A stretch of 64,000 nucleotides of DNA, from the NCBI RefSeq assembly GCF_014127105.1, contig NZ_CP059902.1, positions 2,944,001-3,008,000 of the forward strand. The letters run 5' to 3'. Positions 26,316 through 34,329 of the stretch are shown piece by piece. The stretch comes from Devosia sp. MC521. Lineage in GTDB: Bacteria; Pseudomonadota; Alphaproteobacteria; Rhizobiales; Devosiaceae. The position numbers and the translations under genes were made by a program. Under the pieces are notes generated by a model. It ran no database searches and was not told the origin of the DNA. It saw only the letters and a list, made by a program, of their open reading frames with translations. The stretch's first letter is position 1. Each line of letters opens with the position of its first letter.

Positions 26316-27227
26316 TCAGTTGCCAAAATGGTCGCGCAATTGGCCCAGAATGATCTCGGCGCGCAGCGGCAACACTTCGACGCTGGAGCTTCCCTGATGG
26401 GGGCTCAGCACCACACGGTCTAGCTGCATCAGCTCTGCCGGAACGCGCGGCTCATCGGCGAACACATCCAGGCCTGCCCGTTCGATCGTGCCGTTCTGCA
26501 ACGCCGCAATTAGCGCCGCCTCGTCGACCACAGACCCACGCGCCACATTGACCAACCATCCGCCCGGCCCCAAAGCCGCCAAGACGTCCGCGTTGATAAT
26601 GTTCTGCGTCTCCGGGCCACCCGGGCAGGACAGCATCAAAGTGTCAGACCACTTTGCAAGCTCAAGCAGATCCGCTTCATAGCGGTAGTCGACGTCCTTC
26701 GGACGCGGGCCGTAGTACGCGACCTCCATGCCAAACGCCGCGCAGCGATGCGCGATCTGCAGGCCAATGCCGCCGAGCCCAACAATACCCACCTTGCGCC
26801 CACGCAAGAGATTGCCCGGACGATAGCGGCGCTCCGGCCACAGATTGGCCCGCACATGCGCATCGGCCCCGGTGATATCGCGGGCGATACCCAGCAACAG
26901 CGCCAGCGCCAAATCCGCAACCGTGTCGTTCAGCGCCGCAGAGTTGTTGAACAACGCAATGCCACGACGCTTGACCGCTTCCACGTCGATAGGATCAACA
27001 CCGGCCGTGTAGCAGGCGATAATGTCCAGCGCGGGCAGTTGCTCCAGCAGCTCTTCGCGCACATAGCCGCGCGAGCCGGTCACGATCCCGCGGATGCGCG
27101 GGCCCACTTCGGCCAACATAGCGCTGCGCGCCTCACCCTCTTCGGGCAGCTGGTGCACAGTAAAATGCTCAGCAATACGCTCAGCCGCAGGCGATGGAAT
27201 TTTGATGAGCGCGAGAAGTTCGATCAC
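26316..27227 (-). CDS. D-2-hydroxyacid dehydrogenase (glyoxylate/hydroxypyruvate reductase-like)
   Basis: 303 residues. NAD(P)-binding GIVGLGGIGLQIAHRCAAFG. The catalytic Arg lies in VNVARGSVVDE, Glu in FADEPRVP, and His in LSPHQGSSS. It reversibly reduces 2-oxo acids such as glyoxylate or hydroxypyruvate. The GTG start overlaps the upstream ATPase stop by 4 bases, so it belongs to the transport operon. It may handle a 2-oxo acid set free by the opine-type or ThDP enzyme of the island; inference. Confidence 0.86.
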   Translation of the reverse strand: MIELLALIKIPSPAAERIAEHFTVHQLPEEGEARSAMLAEVGPRIRGIVTGSRGYVREELLEQLPALDIIACYTAGVDPIDVEAVKRRGIALFNNSAALNDTVADLALALLLGIARDITGADAHVRANLWPERRYRPGNLLRGRKVGIVGLGGIGLQIAHRCAAFGMEVAYYGPRPKDVDYRYEADLLELAKWSDTLMLSCPGGPETQNIINADVLAALGPGGWLVNVARGSVVDEAALIAALQNGTIERAGLDVFADEPRVPAELMQLDRVVLSPHQGSSSVEVLPLRAEIILGQLRDHFGN

Positions 27228-28303
27228 TTAGCTTCTGCCGTGTTCATGAGAAGGGTATTTTGGGTGCTCCAGGCCATAACCACCTGATCACCAGCGGCAA
27301 AATTCTGCTCGGCTGACGCGGTGACAGCGAAGCGAACGCCGTTGACCTCAACGGTGTAATGGACAGAGCTGCCGCGGAAGACGCGGTCTTCGATACGGCC
27401 GGTAAGCATATTGTCCTGCCCCACGCCCTGCTGGTTGGCATGCAGCGTGATCTTGTCTGGACGCACGCCGATGAGGTTCGAGCCAATCTTCACGTCCGCC
27501 GAAACCGGCACAGCGCGCAAATCGAACTGCCCCCAGGCCACATTGGCCAAACCATCTGACAGCGTTTTGACTTGAACCGGCAGGAAGTTCATCTCGCCAA
27601 TAAAGCGGGCCACGAACTCGGTCCGTGGGAAATTGTAGAGCTCCTCCGGCGAGCCCATCTGTTCGATGCGCCCCTCGTTCATCACCACAATCGTGTCGGA
27701 CATCGTCAACGCTTCTTCCTGATCATGGGTGACCAAAACGAAGGTTTTGCCTGTAGCGCGCTGCAAGCGACGCAGTTCATCCTGCATTTCGCGGCGCAGC
27801 TTGGCGTCGAGCGCCCCCAGCGGTTCGTCGAGCAGCAGCAATGGCGGGTTCGGCGCAAGCGCACGCGCCAAAGCCACGCGCTGGCGCTGACCGCCAGACA
27901 ATTCGCTGGGCATACGGCGATGCATGGTGTCGAGCTGAACCAGCTTGAGCAGTTCATCAACACGCGCCGTAACCTCGGCTTCCGGCAGGCCCTTGAGCTG
28001 CAAGCCGAAGGCAACGTTCTGCCGAACGGTCAGGTGTGGGAACAGAGCATAGTCCTGAAACACCATGTTCACATTGCGCTTATGCGGCGGGATATTCGTT
28101 GAATCCACGCCCTCAATGTAAATCTTGCCGCTGGTCGGTTCTTCAAACCCACCCACCATACGCAGCGTCGTCGACTTCCCGCAGCCCGATGGTCCAAGCA
28201 GGGTGACAAACTCGCCAGACTTCAATTCGAGCGACAGCGACTTAACGGCGACGAAATCAGAAAACTCTTTGGTGACGGCGTCAACCTTGAGAACGTTAGC
28301 CAT
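27224..28303 (-). CDS. ABC transporter ATPase, polyamine/opine (PotA-like) type
   Basis: 359 residues. Walker A GPSGCGKST, the Q-loop region VFQDYALFPHL, signature LSGGQRQRV and Walker B LLLLDEPLGALD are followed by a C-terminal TOBE regulatory domain (about 280-355). It overlaps the downstream dehydrogenase gene by 4 bases and the upstream permease by 8. It energises the two permeases encoded upstream. Substrate class by family: spermidine/putrescine, opines, iron or phosphonates. Confidence 0.92.
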   Translation of the reverse strand: MANVLKVDAVTKEFSDFVAVKSLSLELKSGEFVTLLGPSGCGKSTTLRMVGGFEEPTSGKIYIEGVDSTNIPPHKRNVNMVFQDYALFPHLTVRQNVAFGLQLKGLPEAEVTARVDELLKLVQLDTMHRRMPSELSGGQRQRVALARALAPNPPLLLLDEPLGALDAKLRREMQDELRRLQRATGKTFVLVTHDQEEALTMSDTIVVMNEGRIEQMGSPEELYNFPRTEFVARFIGEMNFLPVQVKTLSDGLANVAWGQFDLRAVPVSADVKIGSNLIGVRPDKITLHANQQGVGQDNMLTGRIEDRVFRGSSVHYTVEVNGVRFAVTASAEQNFAAGDQVVMAWSTQNTLLMNTAEAK

Positions 28304-29096
28304 TGTTCATCCTTCTGCGAACCATGCGCTCGGTGTAGAGGCCAATACAAATCGTCACGACGAGGATCATGGTGGACATAGCCGCCAGACTAGGCGTGAG
28401 ACCGGAGAAAATGCGGCCGTAAATCAGGACAGGAAGTGTCGGGTTGTAGCCGCCCAAGAAGAACGAGCGGACGAAGTCGTCAAAGCTCGACAGCATTGAG
28501 AACACCGTCCCGCCGATCAGCGCTGGCATAAGATAGGGCAGTGTCACGCGCACGAAGGTGACGAAGCTATCCGCCCCCAAATCGCGCGCCGCTTCGGTAA
28601 TGTTCTTCGGCATCCCATTGAGACGGGTCAGCGCCATCAAGGTCATGTAGGGCACGCTATGGATCGCATGCGCCATGATGATTGCTGTCGTGCCAGGCGG
28701 GATGCCCACCGACTGCGCAAAGATGCGCAGCGAAATGGCCGAAACGATTGACGGCACAACCAGCGGCATACAGGCCAGTGCGAAAATAATTGGGCGGCCC
28801 CAAAGCTTGGCGCGGGCCAACAGCACCGCCACCCAAACGCCGACGATCAGCGCAATCAGCGTCGAGATCACCGCGATGTAGAGCGACAGGCCCAGCGCGC
28901 TGTGAAACTCGCGATCTTGCGCAACTTCGAGGAACCAACGCGTGGTCCACTTCTCAATCGGGAAGCCGAGGAAAACGCCATCCTTAAAGCTCATCATCAC
29001 GACGATCATGAGCGGGCTGAGGAGGTAGAAGGCAAAGGCCGCATAAGCGAAGCCGAGCCAGCTCCAGTTTTGCGTCAGTTTGGTGAAGAACTTCAT
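28296..29096 (-). CDS. ABC transporter permease (PotC-like)
   Basis: 266 residues with six membrane helices. The EAA loop is near residues 165-190 (MPKNITEAARDLGADSFVTFVRVTLPYLMP). The N-terminal FAFYLLSPLMIVVMMSFKDG is typical of PotC/YdcV subunits. Inner-membrane channel half. It starts 3 bases after the PotB-like stop. Confidence 0.92.
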   Translation of the reverse strand: MKFFTKLTQNWSWLGFAYAAFAFYLLSPLMIVVMMSFKDGVFLGFPIEKWTTRWFLEVAQDREFHSALGLSLYIAVISTLIALIVGVWVAVLLARAKLWGRPIIFALACMPLVVPSIVSAISLRIFAQSVGIPPGTTAIIMAHAIHSVPYMTLMALTRLNGMPKNITEAARDLGADSFVTFVRVTLPYLMPALIGGTVFSMLSSFDDFVRSFFLGGYNPTLPVLIYGRIFSGLTPSLAAMSTMILVVTICIGLYTERMVRRRMNNG

Positions 29097-29099
29097 CGA

Positions 29100-30062
29100 T
29101 CAGTACTTCTTCTTGGCGCGCAGAAGCGAATGCAGAACGCCGCTGATGATCAAGGCACTGACAAACAGGATGATCGCGAGCGCTGCGCCGCGTGGCCAGG
29201 TCAGGCTGGATTCATGGAAGTAGGAGGCGATGACCTGCGCAAACAGATTGCTATCTGTGCCAGCAAGGATCATCGGCACGGTATAAACACCGGTCGTAAT
29301 CAGGAAAACCAGCGTCACACCCGTCGCGATACCATCGCGCATAAGCGGCAGCGTCACCTTGAAAAAGCGGGTAATGCCATTGGCGCCGAGGTCTGAAGCG
29401 GCTTCAAGCACATTGCTTGGGATCTTCTCGATGGCAGCATAAAGCGGCACGAGCATGAACAGCGCCACGACATACAGCATCCCTGCCCCCAGCGAGAACC
29501 AAGTGTAGAGAAAGGGGATCGGGCGCTCGATGAAATTGGCCCACATCAACACGAGATTGATCGCGCCGTTCGAGGCAAAAATCAGCACATAGGAGAACAC
29601 GCGGATAAGCTCGCCCACCCACGATGGGACCATGGCCAGAAGCAAGAGGCGCACCTGCCAGTTCTTCGGCACTTTCTTGGCAATGAAATAGGCCAGCGGC
29701 GTCATCAGCACGAGCGCGACGAACGACACCACAACGGCAAAGCCCATTGTCCTTAGGAACGGCAGATAGACCGTGTAGTCGGTAAACAAGAGCAGGTAAT
29801 GCTCAAAAGTCCGGACTTCAGACTGTCCCGCGGGCACAGGATATTGCTGGAGCAGGCTGATATTGAGCATCTGTCCCAGCGGAAAAATGTTCCACAGAAC
29901 GAGCCAAGCAACAGGAAGCACCACCATAAGGATGGAGGCCAGCTTCAGGTTACGATTGAGGAAACCGGAAAGCGCGCGGTAAGGCGTGTTGGACATGAGA
30001 AGGTACGACCAGTGGACCTTCCCTTCGCTGCGGCGCTTTGTGGCGACAACTGTTGAGCTCAT
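29100..30062 (-). CDS. ABC transporter permease (PotB-like)
   Basis: 320 residues, about six membrane helices after a 40-residue lead. The EAA loop PSNVLEAASDLGANGITRFFKVTLPL is near residues 225-245. GAGCAG lies before the ATG at 30062; an internal ATG at 29996 lacks a ribosome site. Partner of the PotC-like subunit. Confidence 0.9.
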   Translation of the reverse strand: MSSTVVATKRRSEGKVHWSYLLMSNTPYRALSGFLNRNLKLASILMVVLPVAWLVLWNIFPLGQMLNISLLQQYPVPAGQSEVRTFEHYLLLFTDYTVYLPFLRTMGFAVVVSFVALVLMTPLAYFIAKKVPKNWQVRLLLLAMVPSWVGELIRVFSYVLIFASNGAINLVLMWANFIERPIPFLYTWFSLGAGMLYVVALFMLVPLYAAIEKIPSNVLEAASDLGANGITRFFKVTLPLMRDGIATGVTLVFLITTGVYTVPMILAGTDSNLFAQVIASYFHESSLTWPRGAALAIILFVSALIISGVLHSLLRAKKKY

Positions 30063-30119
30063 AGTCTGCTCTATATCTTTCGCATATCAAAGACCGAGAC
30101 ATGCGTGGGGGCCGCAGGG

Positions 30120-30147
30120 ACCTGCGCAGCTTTTCAGCTGCGCAGGT
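30120..30147 (-). terminator. Hairpin between binding-protein and permease genes
   Basis: ACCTGCGCAGC, TTTTCA loop, GCTGCGCAGGT: perfect 11-bp stem, 7 bases after the binding-protein stop and 58 bases before the permease start. Hairpins at this spot usually protect binding-protein mRNA or partly terminate, which keeps the receptor in excess over the permease. Confidence 0.7.
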
Positions 30148-30154
30148 GTTTGCA

Positions 30155-31261
30155 TCAAGCTTCGCGCAAGCCAGCGCCGTACTGATCGAGCAAGCCGTAA
30201 CGGTTGTCGTCGGCGCCCTTCACGTCGAGCCAGGTAATGCGCTGGAGCTGTTCATCCGAGAATTGGATCGCCTGAGCTTCCGCTTCGGTCAGGCCCGATG
30301 TCGCATCAAGGAAGGTCGACAGGCTGCCAGACGAACGGGTCATCGACGAGCCAATGCTCTCCTGCTGCAGCAAGAAGTCGATGAACTTATAAGTGTTTTC
30401 CTGGTTCGCTGAATTCTTGAACAGCGAGTAGTTGTAGGTCCAGCCAGTCGTACCTTCGACCGGAATGCCCGGCTGAACGCTGCTGTCTGCACCGGCAAGA
30501 AGCATTGCCGTTTCGGTAAAGCCCATGCCCGCATCAATTTCATTGCCGAAATAGAGCTGCTGGAATTCAGCAGTGGTATCATACCACTTGCGCAGAACAT
30601 GCTTACGGGAAATGGCATATTCGCGGCATTCCTTGAGCATGGCTTCGACGGCAGCAGAGTCACCGTTGTAACCGGTCCAGACATCCTGCAAACCAAGATG
30701 GAACATGGCTGCATAGAGCGCGCTGCCCGGACGCAGGGTGACGCGACCGGCATATTTGTCGCCGAAAATGGTTTCCCAGGTTTCGGTGTCTTCCGGCGCA
30801 ACCACGCCCTTGCGGCTTGCCATCATGGCAAAACCAGTCAGGACAGGAATGCCGTAGCGCTTGCCCTGAATGAACTGAGCGTCCGCATCGCGGTAGACCG
30901 GGTTGATCTTGGACATGCCCGGAAGCTTGGACTCGTCGATTTCGGCCAGATAATCGGTGGCGATGTAAGCGAACATGCGGTGACCCGCGATGATCGACAT
31001 ATCGGTCTGGCGCTGATCACCTTCGGCAGCCAGCAGATTGAAAATCTGCGACTGATCGGTTGTCGAACGCAGATTGATGACGATGCCGGTTTCCTGCGTG
31101 AACTTCTCGCGCAGGTCCTTCGGCACGTAAGAGTCGTGACCAACAATGTTGACCACGCCTGCGGCGTGTGCGCGGCCGATCAGGGCGGGCATCGCCAAGC
31201 CGGCGGCGAGCGTCGCAGCACCAGCCTTCAAAAATCCACGGCGGTTCAGCTTGAAATTCAT
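30155..31261 (-). CDS. Extracellular solute-binding protein (PotD/PotF-like)
   Basis: 368 residues. N-terminal LNRRGFLKAGAATLAAGLAMPAL is a good twin-arginine signal with the RRxFLK pattern, so the protein is probably exported folded. The mature part has the type-2 periplasmic binding fold of the spermidine/putrescine group (LAEIDESKLPGMSKINP, YGIPVLTGFAMM). Receptor of the importer encoded just downstream. A hairpin and an 11-mer shared with another unit of the island lie in its upstream region. Confidence 0.9.
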   Translation of the reverse strand: MNFKLNRRGFLKAGAATLAAGLAMPALIGRAHAAGVVNIVGHDSYVPKDLREKFTQETGIVINLRSTTDQSQIFNLLAAEGDQRQTDMSIIAGHRMFAYIATDYLAEIDESKLPGMSKINPVYRDADAQFIQGKRYGIPVLTGFAMMASRKGVVAPEDTETWETIFGDKYAGRVTLRPGSALYAAMFHLGLQDVWTGYNGDSAAVEAMLKECREYAISRKHVLRKWYDTTAEFQQLYFGNEIDAGMGFTETAMLLAGADSSVQPGIPVEGTTGWTYNYSLFKNSANQENTYKFIDFLLQQESIGSSMTRSSGSLSTFLDATSGLTEAEAQAIQFSDEQLQRITWLDVKGADDNRYGLLDQYGAGLREA

Positions 31262-31285
31262 CTTATTATCCTCTCACCCTCTAAT

Positions 31286-31315
31286 GCGTGTCGGAATTCC
31301 CCAATTCTGACACGC
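31286..31315 (-). promoter_or_regulatory. Inverted repeat in the 5' region of the binding-protein gene
   Basis: GCGTGTCGGAATT, CCCC, AATTCTGACACGC: 13-bp arms with one mismatch (a G-T pair in RNA), 25 bases before the start codon and outside the ribosome site. It could be an operator or a leader hairpin that stabilises or attenuates the mRNA. Confidence 0.55.
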
Positions 31316-31327
31316 TAATACACGTCG

Positions 31328-31338
31328 GGTTATCGTAC
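31328..31338. promoter_or_regulatory. Shared 11-mer GGTTATCGTAC, copy 1
   Basis: The same 11 bases occur at 36054-36064. Each copy is 48-67 bases upstream of a minus-strand start codon of the island. Here the match extends to GGT(N6)ACC, a pseudo-palindrome of a size bound by GntR-type dimers. Confidence 0.5.
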
Positions 31339-31415
31339 CAGTTGACGGACGACTAACCTTGGTGCGTTCCCTAGAATAGAAATCCAAGCCTTACCGCTGA
31401 TTAGAAATTCTCTTT

Positions 31416-31736
31416 TCAATCAGCCAGTTCGACGTGAATCTCTTCTCCTTCAACCCGGACCTTGTAGGCCCGAATTGCCACCTCGCAGGGCGCCAAAGTG
31501 GGCTCCCCAGTCAGCGTATCGAAACACCCACCATGCAATGGGCATTCAACATGGCCTTCATCGGTCAGCCAGCCGTCAGACAAGAAGGCTTGGCCGTGTG
31601 AGCAGAGGTCGTCAGTGGCTCGGAATTCGCCGCCGGGCATATGGTACAGGGCGATCTGACGATCCCCAACAAACACCTTGAGAATTTCCCCCTCGGAGAC
31701 ATCGGCGACAGCAGCAACACGAACACTAGACGACAT
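31416..31736 (-). CDS. Rieske [2Fe-2S] ferredoxin
   Basis: 106 residues from the ATG at 31736. The cluster motifs are CSHG (about residue 44) and CPLHGGCF (about 64), the Cys-x-His and Cys-x2-His ligands of the small ferredoxins of dioxygenase systems (BphA3/NdoA size). It should shuttle electrons from the FAD reductase at 25.1 kb. Paired with a second Rieske gene 14 bases upstream. No oxygenase alpha subunit is seen. Confidence 0.88.
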   Translation of the reverse strand: MSSSVRVAAVADVSEGEILKVFVGDRQIALYHMPGGEFRATDDLCSHGQAFLSDGWLTDEGHVECPLHGGCFDTLTGEPTLAPCEVAIRAYKVRVEGEEIHVELAD

Positions 31737-31750
31737 ACGCAAACAGCTCT

Positions 31751-32164
31751 TTAGACAGACACAACGATATAGTTATCATCGACCGAAACCTCAAAAGTCT
31801 CAGCCTTATAGGGGCCTTTTACAACTTCATTGCCGGAGGCAACTTCGCTGAAATAGGTCTTCACCTTGGTGTTCGCCGGGTCGAACCATGATTGCCCCGT
31901 GCGGATGTCAAACTCCCAACCGTGGTTGGGGCACATGACAATCTCACCCTGACGTTTCATGCACGGACGGCCCGGACCATCATGGCCCGCCAGACCAGAG
32001 CGCACACCCGAACTCAGCGGCGCACCTTGGTGCGGGCACTTGTCCAGCAGGGCGAAATATTCGCCATCGAGATTATATACGACGATCGGACGACCACCCG
32101 CCTTGAATGCGAGCTGCGCGCCTGGAGCAATATCACCGACCTTGGCAACAACGTATTTCGCCAT
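31751..32164 (-). CDS. Rieske [2Fe-2S] domain protein, single domain with insert
   Basis: 137 residues. Ligand motifs are CPHQGAPL (about residue 43) and CPNHGWEF (about 78), separated by an insert of about 34 residues, longer than in plain ferredoxins (HDGPGRPCMKRQGEI). The size excludes an oxygenase alpha subunit, since there is no catalytic domain. The motif style is nearer to the Rieske domain of oxygenases than to BphA3. Gene order amidohydrolase - Rieske - Rieske, with short gaps, suggests joint function. Confidence 0.85.
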   Translation of the reverse strand: MAKYVVAKVGDIAPGAQLAFKAGGRPIVVYNLDGEYFALLDKCPHQGAPLSSGVRSGLAGHDGPGRPCMKRQGEIVMCPNHGWEFDIRTGQSWFDPANTKVKTYFSEVASGNEVVKGPYKAETFEVSVDDNYIVVSV

Positions 32165-32173
32165 CAGAACCTC

Positions 32174-33256
32174 CTAGAGACGCAGGAACTTGCGGGCGTT
32201 ATCGGAGAACACCTTACGGCGCTCCTCAGCCGAGAGTGGGAAGGTGAACACGTAACGCGGATCGTCAAAGTCCCAATGCGGGTAGTCCGATGCGAAGCAC
32301 AGATTGTCCCAACCAACCCATTCCATGATTTGACGCAGGTCCGCCGGGTTCTTGTAAACGTCCATAGGCTGGGTCGAAACATAGACGTTCGAGGCGAAGT
32401 ATTCCGAAGGCTTGCGCTTGAGGTTCGGCACTTCCGAACGCATGGTTTCCCAGAGCTTGTCCAAGCGCCACAGCGTCGACGGCACCCAGGTAAACGCCCC
32501 TTCCACCAGCAAAAGCTTGAGGTCAGGGAATTCCTCGAACACGCCTTCCATGATCATACTCATGGCAAAGGCGGTGAAACCACCATGCGTCAGCTGGTGC
32601 TGCTGCACGTGATAGGAGGCCCAGCCTGCATTGCCCATTGGCGGCGTGCCGCCATTGCCGCCCACATGCACACCAATCGGCAAGCCATGCTCAACAGCTG
32701 CCTTGTAAATCGGCCAATAGCGACGACGCCCAGCCGGTTCAGTATTGCGCTGCAACAGCCCAACCTGCGCCACCAGCGGGTTCTTGCCGAGGCGATTGAT
32801 TTCCTCAACCGCTGCCTCTGTATGATCCTGCGTGACCGTGATCGAGGTGCGCAGGCGATTGTCTTCCTGCGACCAGCGTTCCAGCTGCCAATCGTTGACG
32901 GCCGAGGCCATGGCCACGCCCAGATCCAAATGGCGCTGCATGCCACCGGTCGGCGACAAAGGCTGCAAAAGGCCAATCTCGACATTATGCGGATTGAGAT
33001 ACTGCTCCTGCATAAACGCTAGATCAGTCCCCGGAATGCCACCACCCGGCGGATAAGCGTCGCGACGGGAAATGTTCGGCTCGATACCGGCATAGGGGTC
33101 GAGGCCAAAGAATGGTCCCTTCGACGCCCCGCGATAGAGGTCGTGCATTTCGTGCCACTTGGCGGGCAGGAAGGTCTTCAGCAACTCAGGCGGGCAGACA
33201 GGATGGATATCGCAGTCAACGATGCCGTTCTGAACAGGAGAGGTTGGAGAGCTCAT
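32174..33256 (-). CDS. Amidohydrolase-2 family metal-dependent hydrolase/decarboxylase
   Basis: 360 residues, TIM-barrel ACMSD/isoorotate-decarboxylase group. N-terminal metal-binding IVDCDIHPVCP (D-x-H), mid-barrel His in GVHVGGNGG and HVQQHQ, and C-terminal Asp in CFASDYPHWDFDDP. Members decarboxylate or hydrolyse aromatic acids and related compounds. It starts within one base of the end of a paralogous gene upstream, so the two amidohydrolases are a coupled pair and may form a hetero-oligomer or act in sequence. Confidence 0.86.
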   Translation of the reverse strand: MSSPTSPVQNGIVDCDIHPVCPPELLKTFLPAKWHEMHDLYRGASKGPFFGLDPYAGIEPNISRRDAYPPGGGIPGTDLAFMQEQYLNPHNVEIGLLQPLSPTGGMQRHLDLGVAMASAVNDWQLERWSQEDNRLRTSITVTQDHTEAAVEEINRLGKNPLVAQVGLLQRNTEPAGRRRYWPIYKAAVEHGLPIGVHVGGNGGTPPMGNAGWASYHVQQHQLTHGGFTAFAMSMIMEGVFEEFPDLKLLLVEGAFTWVPSTLWRLDKLWETMRSEVPNLKRKPSEYFASNVYVSTQPMDVYKNPADLRQIMEWVGWDNLCFASDYPHWDFDDPRYVFTFPLSAEERRKVFSDNARKFLRL

Positions 33257-34314
33257 CAGACCGCCTCAGACAAACGCGAATAAGTTGCGAGTGGATTTAT
33301 GCTTTTGAGGCGAGCGATCCGCTCGTCACTCAGGCCAGTTGGCAAGGCGTTGTCGCCGTTGAACTGGAAGTGCGGATAGTCCGTGGAGAACAACAGCATG
33401 TCCTCAGAACCCAGCATGTCGATGACCCGATTGACGATCTCGCCATTGTTTGGCGCATCAAACGGCTGGGTGGTGAAACGGAAGTGTTTGCGCGCGTAAT
33501 CCCATGGAGATTTATCAACCCACGGCACTTCACGGCGCAGCGCCATCCACTTGTTTTCCGCGTCGGTCAGATAGGACGGAACCCAGGTCACACCCGATTC
33601 CAGCATCACCACCTTGAGGTCCGGAAACTCCGAGAAAACGCCTTCGTAGATCAGGCTCAACATCTGGTGCGCCATGGTCGACGCCTGCAACGCATAGTCT
33701 TCCAGATAGAGAGAGTGATTGCCGATATAGCTCTGCTGGTAGCGACCACCGCCACCCGGATGGATCGCGATTGGCAGGCCATGCTTGGCCGCAGCCCGAT
33801 AAATCGGCCAATAATAGCGGCGTCCAAAGGGCATATCGCCAGCCACAGGCATCACCACCTGCACAAAGCGACGATCGCCCGCTAGGCGCTCAATTTCTTC
33901 TGCGGCCAGATCTGGGTCTTGGATCGACACCATGATCGAGCCGCGCAGGCGCGCATCCTTGGCCAACCAATTCTCGATCAGCCAATCATTGCTGGCCTTA
34001 CACGTCGCCGCTGCGAAATAGGGATTGAAGAATGACGACGCGCCATTGAGCACGGTGCAAATGGCGATATCGACCTTGAACGGGTCGAGCAGCTGCCCCT
34101 GAAGCACATCAAGGCTCGCCCCCGCGCGCGGTTCAGTCCCCAGCCAATCTGGGCGCGCACTCAAAGGCAAAGACGGGCGGTAAATGCCCAAATCCATGCC
34201 GTTCAGCTCACGCATCGAGACAAAGTCACGCCAATAGTCATCGTAATAGGGCAGCAGATCCTGCAACCCGCTAATGGCCGGATGAACATCACAGTCGATG
34301 GTGTTGTACGCCAT
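33256..34314 (-). CDS. Amidohydrolase-2 family protein, paralogue of the neighbour
   Basis: 352 residues from the ATG at 34314, preceded by GCAGGAG at good spacing; an in-frame ATG at 34320 and a GTG at 34329 are upstream alternatives. Metal motif TIDCDVHPAISG at the start, LPIAIHPGGGG mid-barrel and LLFSTDYPHFQFNGD near the end. Same fold as the downstream gene, with clear similarity over the whole length. The stop overlaps the next start (TGATG). Substrate unknown. Confidence 0.86.
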   Translation of the reverse strand: MAYNTIDCDVHPAISGLQDLLPYYDDYWRDFVSMRELNGMDLGIYRPSLPLSARPDWLGTEPRAGASLDVLQGQLLDPFKVDIAICTVLNGASSFFNPYFAAATCKASNDWLIENWLAKDARLRGSIMVSIQDPDLAAEEIERLAGDRRFVQVVMPVAGDMPFGRRYYWPIYRAAAKHGLPIAIHPGGGGRYQQSYIGNHSLYLEDYALQASTMAHQMLSLIYEGVFSEFPDLKVVMLESGVTWVPSYLTDAENKWMALRREVPWVDKSPWDYARKHFRFTTQPFDAPNNGEIVNRVIDMLGSEDMLLFSTDYPHFQFNGDNALPTGLSDERIARLKSINPLATYSRLSEAV

Positions 34315-34329
34315 TTTCATCTCCTGCAC

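Noticed and set aside
31751..32164. Rieske oxygenase alpha subunit
   Set aside because: Only 137 residues; has the Rieske ligands but no mononuclear iron domain.
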